In this document: positions 6,255 to 12,990 of the stretch, piece after piece
Layout of the letters: each line of letters opens with the position of its first letter
How positions within the stretch are numbered: the first letter of the stretch is position 1
Source of the DNA: Taibaiella sp.
GTDB lineage: Bacteria > Bacteroidota > Bacteroidia > Chitinophagales > Chitinophagaceae
Assembly: GCA_021740995.1 (NCBI GenBank)
Contig: JAIOYR010000032.1
Span: 1-39,904, forward strand
Direction of reading: 5' to 3'
Length of the DNA: 39,904 nucleotides
Translations under genes and position numbers: made by a program
The notes under the pieces: model-generated
What the model saw: only the letters and a program-made list of their open reading frames with translations
The model's database searches: none
What the model was told of the DNA's origin: nothing

Positions 6255-7358
6255 ATGAGATACTATATCATAGCGGGCGAGGCCAGCGGCGACCTGCACG
6301 GCGGCAATCTGGTGAAGGCAATTCACCGGCAGGATGGCGCTGCTGATGTGCGCTGCTGGGGCGGTGAGCATATGGAAGCTGCAGGTGCCACAGTGGTGAA
6401 ACACTACCGTGAACTGGCCTTTATGGGTTTTGTAGAGGTGCTCATTCACCTGCGCACCATATTTCGGAATATAGCTTTCTGTAAAAAAGATATACTTGCG
6501 TATTCGCCCGATGTGCTGGTGCTTATAGACTATCCGGGGTTCAACCTGCGCATAGCAGCCTGGGCAAAACAGCAAGGCATAAAGGTTGTCTACTACATTT
6601 CTCCGCAGGTATGGGCATGGAAAGAAAAAAGAGTAGAGCAGATAAAACGGGATGTAGACAAAATGCTGGTGATACTACCCTTCGAGGTAGACTTTTATAA
6701 GAAGTGGCAATATGATGTATCGTATGTAGGGCATCCGCTGATAGAAGTAGTAAGCCACGAAAAAAACGATGTACCGGTAACACCACTTAGCCAAAAGCCG
6801 CTGATAGCATTGCTGCCGGGCAGCCGGGCACAGGAGATAAAAGTAAAACTGCCGATAATGCTGCAAATGGTGCAGCACTTTCCGGAGTACCGTTTTGCGA
6901 TAGCACAGGCTCCATCGCAGCCCGACAGTTTGTACAAAGAGATAATAGGCGATATGGATGTGCTACTGGTAAATGGCAACACCTACAATCTGCTGAAACA
7001 AGCCGCTGCCGGACTGATAACCAGCGGGACAGCCACACTCGAAACCGCCCTTTTTGGGGTGCCGCAGGTGGTGTGTTACAAAGGTAATGCGGTATCATTT
7101 TGGCTGGCTACAAAGCTGGTAAATGTAAAATACATATCGCTGGTAAACCTGATAATGGATAAGCCGGTAGTAACAGAGCTGATACAAAATGAGCTTACTG
7201 CCGCCAACCTGAAAACTGCCCTCACCCGCCTACTTACAGACAAGCAATATAAAGCAGAGCTGCAACAGGACTACCGATCACTCTGGGACAAGCTGGGCAG
7301 CAACCATGCATCAGACAATGCAGCAACCGCAATAGTGGCGCTGGGGTCAGGGAAGTAG
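6255..7358 (+). CDS. lpxB: lipid-A-disaccharide synthase
   Basis: LpxB (GT19) transfers 2,3-diacylglucosamine from UDP-diacylglucosamine to lipid X, giving the disaccharide core of lipid A at the cytoplasmic face of the inner membrane. The 367 residues fit the family (E. coli 382). Signatures in order: IAGEASGDLHGGNLV at the N-terminus, VLIDYPGFNLRIA, VVYYISPQVWAWKEKRV, KMLVILPFEVDFY, YVGHPLIE, IALLPGSRAQEIK, and the donor-binding LITSGTATLETALFGVPQVVCYK near residues 255-280. Catalytic and sugar-nucleotide motifs are intact. It is the second gene of a two-gene unit with the small membrane protein ending three bases upstream, and it terminates at the palindrome 7446-7483, shared with convergent etfA. 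Its presence shows a lipid A-bearing outer membrane. Confidence 0.97.
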   Translation: MRYYIIAGEASGDLHGGNLVKAIHRQDGAADVRCWGGEHMEAAGATVVKHYRELAFMGFVEVLIHLRTIFRNIAFCKKDILAYSPDVLVLIDYPGFNLRIAAWAKQQGIKVVYYISPQVWAWKEKRVEQIKRDVDKMLVILPFEVDFYKKWQYDVSYVGHPLIEVVSHEKNDVPVTPLSQKPLIALLPGSRAQEIKVKLPIMLQMVQHFPEYRFAIAQAPSQPDSLYKEIIGDMDVLLVNGNTYNLLKQAAAGLITSGTATLETALFGVPQVVCYKGNAVSFWLATKLVNVKYISLVNLIMDKPVVTELIQNELTAANLKTALTRLLTDKQYKAELQQDYRSLWDKLGSNHASDNAATAIVALGSGK

Positions 7359-7445
7359 ATTGCCTCGATAACAGAAGGTTCGGAGACATGTCCTTATCCC
7401 GGAGTTTACTCCATTGACAAACCTCTACATCATGCACTCAAAATA

Positions 7446-7483
7446 AATAAGGGCTGTCCCTTGCTTACGAGACAGCCCTTATT
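7446..7483. terminator. bidirectional terminator between lpxB and etfA
   Basis: A perfect 13-bp stem AATAAGGGCTGTC/GACAGCCCTTATT around a 12-base loop, flanked by A/T-rich sequence on both sides, sits between two convergent genes. Confidence 0.78.
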
Positions 7484-7503
7484 AAAACTATATTTATTAC
7501 TTT

Positions 7504-8478
7504 TTAGTGAGCAGCTTTAAACTTCTTTACAGCCTCTGTAAGGCGTGGCAAAACCTCAAACACATCGCCGAGGACCCCGTAGTCTGCAGCTTTGAAGAAA
7601 GGCGCTTCGGGGTCTTTGTTAATAACAACTATTGTCTTAGAACCGTTGACACCAGCCAAATGCTGAATAGCACCGGATATACCTGCTGCTATATACAGGT
7701 TTGGGCGAATAGTGCCGCCTGTTTGTCCTACGTGCTCATTGTGCGGGCGCCAGTGTGAATCGGCTACCGGACGAGAGCAGGCAGTAGCTGCGCCAAGCAA
7801 TGTAGCAAGATCTTCGAGTATGTGCCAGTTTTCAGGGCCTTTCAGTCCACGACCACCGCTTACCACCAGTTCGGCTTCTGAAAGCGGAACGCTGCCGGAT
7901 GCCTTGTTCACCTGTTTTACCGTTACTGCGAAATCATTGCCGTCAAATGATACAGACAGCGATTCTAATGTTGCGCTTCCTTCACCTTTTACTACAGCAA
8001 AGGTGTTTGGCATCAGCGTAATCACTTTGATATCGCTGGTAATGCTCACGAATGCGAACGCTTTGCCGGAAAATACATTTTTCTTTATGGTGAAGCCATT
8101 AGTGAAATCGGGGTAGGCTACTGCACCAGCAACCATACCTGCTTTCAGGCGTGCTGCCAGGCGTGGGGCTACTGCCTTGCCGGTGGTGTCGTGCAGACAC
8201 ACTATTACTTTAGCACCTTCGTTTTGGGCTGCAGTCAGCATTACTTTAGTGTAGGCCTTTGAATCCAGGCTATCGAGCCGTGAGTCTGCTACATGCAGCA
8301 CTTTCTTAGCACCATAGGCACCCAGTGATTCCATTTCACCATTGCCTACATTGCCCAGCGCTACTGCGGTAACAGTAGTACCCATTGCATTGGCTATATG
8401 AGCAGCATATTGTACTGCTTCCAGTGATTTCTTTTTGAATGCGCCCTGCGCGTGTTCCGTCAATACTACTACAGACAT
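7504..8478 (-). CDS. etfA: electron transfer flavoprotein alpha subunit
   Basis: A 324-residue ETF alpha subunit. With EtfB it carries electrons from acyl-CoA dehydrogenases to ETF:quinone oxidoreductase. The N-terminal half (1-185) is the nucleotide-binding-like domain beginning MSVVVLTEH. The C-terminal half is the FAD-binding domain, with AELVVSGGRGLKGPENW, the segment SRPVADSHWRPHNEHVGQTG, then PNLYIAAGISGAIQHLAG and TIVVINKDPEAPFFKAADYGVLGD, all of which contact FAD in the family. It follows etfB on the same strand after a 103-base spacer made of purine-rich short repeats. The crotonase-family gene at 27248-28021 could act in the same fatty-acid or amino-acid oxidation pathways. Confidence 0.97.
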   Translation of the reverse strand: MSVVVLTEHAQGAFKKKSLEAVQYAAHIANAMGTTVTAVALGNVGNGEMESLGAYGAKKVLHVADSRLDSLDSKAYTKVMLTAAQNEGAKVIVCLHDTTGKAVAPRLAARLKAGMVAGAVAYPDFTNGFTIKKNVFSGKAFAFVSITSDIKVITLMPNTFAVVKGEGSATLESLSVSFDGNDFAVTVKQVNKASGSVPLSEAELVVSGGRGLKGPENWHILEDLATLLGAATACSRPVADSHWRPHNEHVGQTGGTIRPNLYIAAGISGAIQHLAGVNGSKTIVVINKDPEAPFFKAADYGVLGDVFEVLPRLTEAVKKFKAAH

Positions 8479-8500
8479 GATATATATTTAGTTCAAAAAA

Positions 8501-8551
8501 GTTAAAGAAGTTAAGAAGGGTAAATGGTTAAAAAGGTAAATGGGTAAAAAG
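8501..8551. repeat. purine-rich short tandem repeats between etfB and etfA
   Basis: The spacer holds a tandem pair of 16-mers, GGTAAATGGTTAAAAA (8519-8534) and GGTAAATGGGTAAAAA (8535-8550), preceded by GTTAAAGAA GTTAAGAAG. A related run (AGCTAAAAAGTTAAAAAG) lies upstream of dxr near 23890. On the coding strand it is a pyrimidine tract in front of etfA. It may be slippage-derived spacer; no hairpin is evident. Confidence 0.6.
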
Positions 8552-8581
8552 GCATTGCTGTCTTGCTAGATTATCGCACTA

Positions 8582-9325
8582 TTATATCACCTTCGCCTCG
8601 GTGTGCAGCAGGTTCACCAATTCATCCATATTATCAGCTGCTATCATTTTCACACCTGTTTTGGCTGGTGGCATTTCGTAAGCTACTATTTTGGCTGTGC
8701 TGTCTATAGGTGCCGGAGCTACTACTTTCAGTGGCTTGGTGCGTGCTGCCATTATACCACGCATATTGGGTATTCTTGGCTCTGCCACACCTTTCTGGCA
8801 AGATATAACCAGAGGCAGGTTGCAGCTATCTGTTTCTTCTCCGCCATCTATTTCACGGTTTACTGTTACCGTATTTCCGTCGATGTCTATTTTTGATACA
8901 AAACCCAGATAATTCATGTCCAGCAGCTCAGCAAGCATAGCGCCGGTAGCACCGTTGTTGTAGTCTATAGACTCCTTGCCACAAAGTACCAGATCATACG
9001 CTTCGCTGCGTGCATATTCTGCTATTTGTGCTGCTACAATATAGGGGTCATTACTGTCGGTATCTATACGTATAGCCTCATCGCCACCCAGTGCCAGTGC
9101 CTTGCGTATCACCGGTTCGGCGTCGGCCTTGCCTACGGTTATAAGATGAATAGCCGTTGTTGCATCACTTTCTTTCAGCTCCAGCGCACGCACCACAGAG
9201 TACCACTCATCATAGGGATTGATGATAAAAGTAACTCCCTGTGAATTGAAGGTAGTATTATTGTCGCCGAAAGCAATCTTGGATGTAGTATCGGGCACCG
9301 GGCAAATACAAACTAATATTTTCAT
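8582..9325 (-). CDS. etfB: electron transfer flavoprotein beta subunit
   Basis: A 247-residue ETF beta subunit, partner of EtfA. Features: start MKILVCICPVPDTTSKI, the INPYDEWYSVVRALELKE segment (family NPFDE-type motif), LALGGDEAIRIDTD, the CGKESIDYNNGATGAMLAELL block, where the family binds AMP, and the signature region VISCQKGVAEPRIPNMRGIMAARTKPL near 175-200. The family length is about 250. It is the first gene of the etfBA unit; the -7 box TACCTTTG at 9391-9398 lies about 65 bases upstream. The order etfB-etfA on one strand supports a heterodimer made from one transcript, although the 103-base spacer is longer than usual. Confidence 0.97.
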   Translation of the reverse strand: MKILVCICPVPDTTSKIAFGDNNTTFNSQGVTFIINPYDEWYSVVRALELKESDATTAIHLITVGKADAEPVIRKALALGGDEAIRIDTDSNDPYIVAAQIAEYARSEAYDLVLCGKESIDYNNGATGAMLAELLDMNYLGFVSKIDIDGNTVTVNREIDGGEETDSCNLPLVISCQKGVAEPRIPNMRGIMAARTKPLKVVAPAPIDSTAKIVAYEMPPAKTGVKMIAADNMDELVNLLHTEAKVI

Positions 9326-9390
9326 ATGACTGTTATTCAGTATCCTATTTGATGAAGTAAAAAAATTAAAAAGGGTCTCTTATGGGAGGG

Positions 9391-9398
9391 CAAAGGTA
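9391..9398 (-). promoter_or_regulatory. -7 box of etfBA
   Basis: TACCTTTG on the minus strand followed by C. The leader to etfB would be about 60 bases. No TTG at 19-21 bases upstream. Confidence 0.5.
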
Positions 9399-9858
9399 GG
9401 TAAAAAAGTGGTTTTTATGGCAGTACAAGACCTGCTGATAACGAATTTTTCGATACAGGACGGAGATAGATATTACTATTTAGTTTCTGCATCCTGAGCC
9501 TAAAAACTATATTGTATGTTTTCTGGTTAGCCCTCTGTTTGTCCGGGGTATTTTTTGTTTAAGGGAACTATTCCATAAGTATGATTCAATGCATGCAAAT
9601 TGTAGCGTTATAAAGTAGTTTCATTTAACGTTGTTTTCAGTAATTGTTATCGCCTAGTTAACGCTTGCGGTTCGTATCTTCAGGCTATTGAAAAGAGGAG
9701 TGATATAACTAAAATAAAACCGACATTAATCTTTTCAGAAAACCCAAATAATAAGCCATGACCCACATGCAGCATGTAAAGTGATAGACTGATAAGTGTA
9801 GTCTGCTGAAGTAGTAAATGAGTAAAGTTCTATTTCCTAACCGATAAAAACTTGCGAC
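9399..9858. other. long gene-free spacer
   Basis: About 460 bases beyond the etfBA promoter without a convincing ORF, RNA or repeat. A TATCTTCAG near 9678 resembles a -7 box on the plus strand but is 180 bases from the next gene. I see nothing else. Confidence 0.5.
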
Positions 9859-10149
9859 ATGAAACTATTCATCAAGAACATGGTCAGCCTTCGGTGGAAA
9901 ATGGCAGTAAGAGCAGAACTGGAAAAACAAGGCATACAGCCGGAAACAGCAGAACCGGGAGTGGTAGAGATGAAAGGCAAAATATCAGAAACACAGTATA
10001 CCAAGCTAAAAGAAACCCTGAGGAAGTATGATTTGAAAATCATAAAAGATAAAAGTGAGATAATAATAGAGCGAGTTAAGACTGTAATCATTGAGATTGT
10101 TCATTTTCCGGAGGAATTGCCCAACATCAAATACTCTCAGATGAAGTAG
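9859..10149 (+). CDS. truncated HMA-like sensory domain of an AraC-type regulator
   Basis: A 96-residue protein, MKLFIKNMVSLRWKMAV.... It matches what I recall of the N-terminal domain of a Bacteroidota AraC-family regulator group that begins MKLYIKNMVCxRCKM and continues with a ferredoxin-like fold resembling heavy-metal-associated domains. In those proteins a short linker (VKNxIIEMVHY) leads into an AraC helix-turn-helix of about 90 residues. Here the linker VKTVIIEIVHFPEE is present, but the protein stops about ten residues later, so the DNA-binding half is absent, and no HTH coding appears in other frames downstream. The CxxC-like pair is replaced by Ser10 and Trp13 (MVSLRWKM). It is either a remnant or a stand-alone regulator or antagonist. 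A terminator follows at 10189-10221. Confidence 0.75.
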   Translation: MKLFIKNMVSLRWKMAVRAELEKQGIQPETAEPGVVEMKGKISETQYTKLKETLRKYDLKIIKDKSEIIIERVKTVIIEIVHFPEELPNIKYSQMK

Positions 10150-10188
10150 AAGCAACACAACCGATGTGCTGAAAAACTAAGCATCACT

Positions 10189-10221
10189 AATCCCTGTCAT
10201 TCTTTTTGACCGGGATTTTTT
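10189..10221 (+). terminator. intrinsic terminator after the truncated regulator
   Basis: Arms TCCCTGTCA (10191-10199) and TGACCGGGA (10207-10215) pair with one mismatch, extended by AA/TT, followed by a T6 run at 10216-10221. Confidence 0.7.
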
Positions 10222-10394
10222 GTTTTTTAGGCTACACCGAGTCAATATTCAACATAACCTTGAAACAAATACTCCTTTAACCTAAAAATGTGGGATTTAT
10301 GATATTGAATCACGATAATGTGTAACGTATAGCCACATATGCGGGTGTAACTTTACATACAGACATTTTCAACTCACCACATAAAATAATAATC

Positions 10395-10544
10395 ATGGGC
10401 GGATTACTTTATATTATAGCTGTAGTATTAGTCATATTCTGGGCAATTGGTTTTTTTGCATACAGCGCAGGAGCCATCATCCACATCTTATTAGTTATAG
10501 CCGTTATCTCTATATTGTTTCGACTAATAAGGGGAAATAAATAA
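10395..10544 (+). CDS. lmo0937-family small membrane protein
   Basis: A 49-residue protein, MGGLLYIIAV..., with two closely spaced hydrophobic helices (about 3-23 and 28-44) around FFAYSAGAIIHILL and a short basic tail RLIRGNK. This matches the lmo0937 (DUF5670) family of tiny membrane proteins, found widely in soil and Bacteroidota genomes and often near stress genes; biochemical function is unknown. It is followed 51 bases later by a YtxH-like gene on the same strand, a pairing that suggests a small envelope-stress cluster. A near-consensus TAACTTTA at 10348-10355 could be its -7 box. It was found by reading the spacer directly, since it is very short. Confidence 0.82.
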   Translation: MGGLLYIIAVVLVIFWAIGFFAYSAGAIIHILLVIAVISILFRLIRGNK

Positions 10545-10595
10545 TGAGGATTATCTTATTGAAACCGCTTCATAAACAATAAAAAGTAGCACTAT

Positions 10596-10838
10596 ATGTA
10601 TACCGGAAAAATAGTGAAAGGATTAGTAGCAGGGATAGCCATTGGGGCAATTTTGGCTGTGTTGTTTGCCCCTGAGAAGCGCTGCAAAACCAGGAAGAGA
10701 CTGATGGGTAGAAAAGATGAAAACGATGATGTAGCAGATATAAAGGACAAACTTGATGAACTACTGAACAATCTTACCGAAAAGTTTCAGTCGGCAAAGG
10801 AAGAGGTCAGTGACCTGATGTATGGAAAAGTAAAATAG
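10596..10838 (+). CDS. YtxH-domain protein
   Basis: An 80-residue protein: a single membrane helix with glycines (KGLVAGIAIGAILAVLFAPEK, about 8-28) followed by a charged, amphipathic cytoplasmic tail (DIKDKLDELLNNLTEKFQSAKEEVSDLM) with coiled-coil character. The G..G...A.LFAP pattern followed by basic residues (KTRK) is the YtxH/gas-vesicle-like signature. In Bacillus ytxH is a general-stress gene; molecular function is unknown. Unusually the helix end reads APEKRCKTRKRL, where the family normally has APEKG.KTRK. It follows the lmo0937-like gene and is closed by the terminator at 10965-10993. Confidence 0.88.
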   Translation: MYTGKIVKGLVAGIAIGAILAVLFAPEKRCKTRKRLMGRKDENDDVADIKDKLDELLNNLTEKFQSAKEEVSDLMYGKVK

Positions 10839-10964
10839 AAAGCGGTATAAAAACGTAAGCACTCAGCAGCAGTAACAGGTAACAATATACAAGGTTATAA
10901 TACACCTGATCAATGTCCTCTAACTAAAGAATGGATGATAACGAACAGATCATTCCTTAGATGG

Positions 10965-10993
10965 CCGGTTTCAGATAATGGAACCGGTTTTTT
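10965..10993 (+). terminator. intrinsic terminator after the YtxH gene
   Basis: CCGGTTTC (10965-10972) pairs with GAACCGG (10981-10987) with a small irregularity, and is followed by T6 (10988-10993). It lies 126 bases after the ytxH-like stop. Confidence 0.68.
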
Positions 10994-11273
10994 CATGTCT
11001 GTACTATCTGCCGGGTAAGTATACGTTCTATATCTCAGTGCAGTTCACAGGGCGCACAATCATGTTGTAGAAAATAAAAATACGAAATCAATTTACGGCA
11101 AAATAATTGAGTTATCCACAATTTCATTTATAAGGAACCGTGAAGATCGGCATGCTGAAATATATGCCCACAAAGACTTTCGGCCGATGAGACAACTTAT
11201 TTTAGGGAACTGTTTCCAAAAAGTGATTTTGGCGGTTATTTATCTTTGTGCCATAAACCTTTATCATTTTTTT
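10994..11273. other. gene-free spacer
   Basis: Together with 10839-10964 this leaves about 430 bases around the terminator without a recognisable gene. AT-rich; no repeat or RNA motif seen. The frame of the next gene extends back to an ATG at 11187 without family character. Confidence 0.4.
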
Positions 11274-11582
11274 ATGCGTGGACAAAAAACATATAATAGC
11301 ATTATCAAAGACAGCGGACTTAGTGGCAGTATACGTAAGGGAAGGAGCAACACACTACTACACAAGCGCAATGAGTGCATGATAGCCCGCTACTACTATT
11401 ATGGCTACATGAAGCACAAGGGGTATGAAGAAATACTGAGATTACTGGTATCTGAGTTTTTCCTGTCTCCCGCGACCATAGCATTTCAGGTGCAGGAGCA
11501 TACAGAGCAGCTGCAAATGCTGAAACTAAAGAGTCCTACCATCTATTACTTTCAGAACAGGTGGCCGCATATAAAGTGGTAA
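11274..11582 (+). CDS. hypothetical protein, possible helix-turn-helix
   Basis: A 102-residue basic protein, MRGQKTYNSIIKDSGL.... Its core KRNECMIARYYYYGYMKHKGYEEILRLLVSEFFLSPATIAFQV resembles a recurring Bacteroidota hypothetical protein type in which an ARYYY helix is followed by a predicted helix-turn-helix (EEILRLLVSEFFLSPATI) and an EHTEQLQMLK helix. DNA binding is suggested by the HTH-like segment and net positive charge, not proven. An in-frame ATG at 11187 would add 29 residues with a hydrophobic segment (VILAVIYLCAINLYHFF), which does not fit the soluble core, so the start at 11274 is preferred. It is alone, 55 bases before the DUF1569 gene, on the same strand. Confidence 0.65.
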   Translation: MRGQKTYNSIIKDSGLSGSIRKGRSNTLLHKRNECMIARYYYYGYMKHKGYEEILRLLVSEFFLSPATIAFQVQEHTEQLQMLKLKSPTIYYFQNRWPHIKW

Positions 11583-11637
11583 GCGCAGGCAGCACCGGAA
11601 TCTGAATTTTTTATTGCAATTTTACGCAAAAAACAGA

Positions 11638-12096
11638 ATGGCATTACCAGACATTTTCACTAAAGAGGTATCAGAAGACATTGTAGCAAGAATAAACAAA
11701 CTTAGCCCTGACACACCAGCTAAATGGGGCAAGATGACCGTGTCTCAAATGCTTGCACATTGCAGCGTTACCTATGAGTATCTTTATGAAAACAGATACA
11801 AGAAGCCCAATATGTTTATGGGCTTCGTTTTGAAACTGATGATAAAAAATCTGGTGGTAAATGAGAAGCCGTACAAACCCGGAAGCCCCACAGCTCCTGA
11901 TTTTATCATAAAAGACACACGTGATTTTGATAAAGAGAAACAACGCCTGATAGCGTTCATTCGCCAGACTCAATCATTGGGTGGAGCGCATTTCGACGGG
12001 AAAATTTCTCATTCGTTTGGTGCGCTGAACAAGACCGAGTGGAATAACATGTTCTACAAACACCTGAACCATCACCTTTCACAGTTTGGAGTGTAA
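11638..12096 (+). CDS. DUF1569 / DinB-superfamily protein
   Basis: A 152-residue protein of the DUF1569 group in the DinB/YfiT four-helix-bundle superfamily. Visible: KWGKMTVSQMLAHCSVTYEYL near residues 33-53, containing the first conserved His, LGGAHFDGKISHSFGALNKTEWNNMFYKHLNHHLSQFGV near the C-terminus, with the two further His of the metal site in KHLNHHL. The superfamily comprises metal-binding bundles, some of which are thiol-dependent S-transferases; the substrate here is unknown. An upstream ATG at 11614 adds eight residues; MALPDIF at 11638 is preferred. It ends 32 bases before a 14-bp perfect inverted repeat that separates it from the convergent methyltransferase gene. Confidence 0.88.
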   Translation: MALPDIFTKEVSEDIVARINKLSPDTPAKWGKMTVSQMLAHCSVTYEYLYENRYKKPNMFMGFVLKLMIKNLVVNEKPYKPGSPTAPDFIIKDTRDFDKEKQRLIAFIRQTQSLGGAHFDGKISHSFGALNKTEWNNMFYKHLNHHLSQFGV

Positions 12097-12128
12097 TAGT
12101 CATTTAAAATCAATAAAAGCCCGCACTA

Positions 12129-12167
12129 TATTTCGAGCAAAGATATTTTTACTCTTTGCTCGAAATA
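12129..12167. terminator. 14-bp perfect inverted repeat between convergent genes
   Basis: TATTTCGAGCAAAG (12129-12142) and CTTTGCTCGAAATA (12154-12167) are exact inverted copies around an 11-base loop. No T run follows on the plus strand. Its place between convergent genes suggests a bidirectional terminator. Confidence 0.6.
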
Positions 12168-12211
12168 ATCAGGGTAATTTTGCCGATAATTTCAGCTATT
12201 GCTCTCGGTAT

Positions 12212-12805
12212 TCAGTACTCTTTTACCCATAATTTGAGCAGATTGTCGAACTGCGACCAACAAAGTCTGTAGCATGCGGGTATCTCTGTGAGATCAAGCC
12301 AGTAAGTAGCCAGCCGGGTGCCAATGGGCATAGCCTTCAATTGTGTAAGTAAATGCTGTGTATAGGTTGTATATAGCTCGGGCGAACGTTCAATCTTTTG
12401 ATCTAGTGAGTCTGACGGGACTATGTTCTCATGAAAAGAATTGAAAAAATAAATACCTGTATATCCAGACAAATCAAAATCAATAAAATTGCCGTAAACA
12501 AGGGAGGCACGATAATAACCAAGCTCTGATATAATTTTGTTACCTACTCTTACAAAGTTCTTTCTTTGTTCGATACCTGTAAAGCTACCTTTGGTGTATT
12601 GGCTGCCGGCGATACAAAACTTACCTACACCAGCACCTATGTCTATCACTTTAGACTTGTCGTCAGGAGCCAAGAACTTAGCTGCAACTTTTATAACATT
12701 GAGCGGCGTCCAGTGAATCTCAGATAATTCTCTTACATATATGGGATACAAGCTATCGAAAACGACATCTGAAACAAAGTAATCATGTTCTATATCTGAA
12801 TGCAT
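12212..12805 (-). CDS. class I SAM-dependent methyltransferase-like protein
   Basis: A 197-residue protein with a Rossmann methyltransferase core: motif I KVIDIGAGVGKFCI (53-66) binds S-adenosylmethionine, GSFTGIEQR follows with the acidic ribose-binding residue, and motif IV reads IYFFNSFHEN. The latter lacks the NPPY/DPPY of nucleic-acid methylases, so a small-molecule or protein substrate is more likely. It is shorter than most full methyltransferases because the C-terminal cap is missing. It is divergent from the trigger factor gene and preceded by a -7 box at 12848-12855. Substrate unknown. Confidence 0.82.
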   Translation of the reverse strand: MHSDIEHDYFVSDVVFDSLYPIYVRELSEIHWTPLNVIKVAAKFLAPDDKSKVIDIGAGVGKFCIAGSQYTKGSFTGIEQRKNFVRVGNKIISELGYYRASLVYGNFIDFDLSGYTGIYFFNSFHENIVPSDSLDQKIERSPELYTTYTQHLLTQLKAMPIGTRLATYWLDLTEIPACYRLCWSQFDNLLKLWVKEY

Positions 12806-12847
12806 CTATAAAATTGCTGTAAGTGAAACTGCTGTTCTTAAATACGA

Positions 12848-12855
12848 CAAAGGTA
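12848..12855 (-). promoter_or_regulatory. -7 box of the methyltransferase gene
   Basis: TACCTTTG on the minus strand, 42 bases before the ATG. It is back to back with the trigger factor promoter on the other strand. Confidence 0.5.
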
Positions 12856-12883
12856 CTAATGAAGGATGTCAAATATGAGCAAA

Positions 12884-12915
12884 TTGCGCTGACATGACCG
12901 AAAGTTGTATCTTCG
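12884..12915 (+). promoter_or_regulatory. promoter of the trigger factor gene
   Basis: TTG (12884-12886), a 21-base spacer, then TATCTTCG (12908-12915). This is close to the Bacteroidota consensus (TTTG, 19-21 bases, TAnnTTTG). The leader to the ATG at 12991 would be about 70 bases. Confidence 0.55.
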
Positions 12916-12990
12916 CACACTTTTTTAACCGTACGACAGGGGTATGCATACACCGGTTGTTTAATTTTAACTCTCTAAATCTACAAAATT

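Noticed and set aside
8501-8551. Purine-rich tandem repeats as a CRISPR-like array
   Set aside because: Units are 9-16 bp, contiguous without spacers, and imperfect; there are no cas genes.
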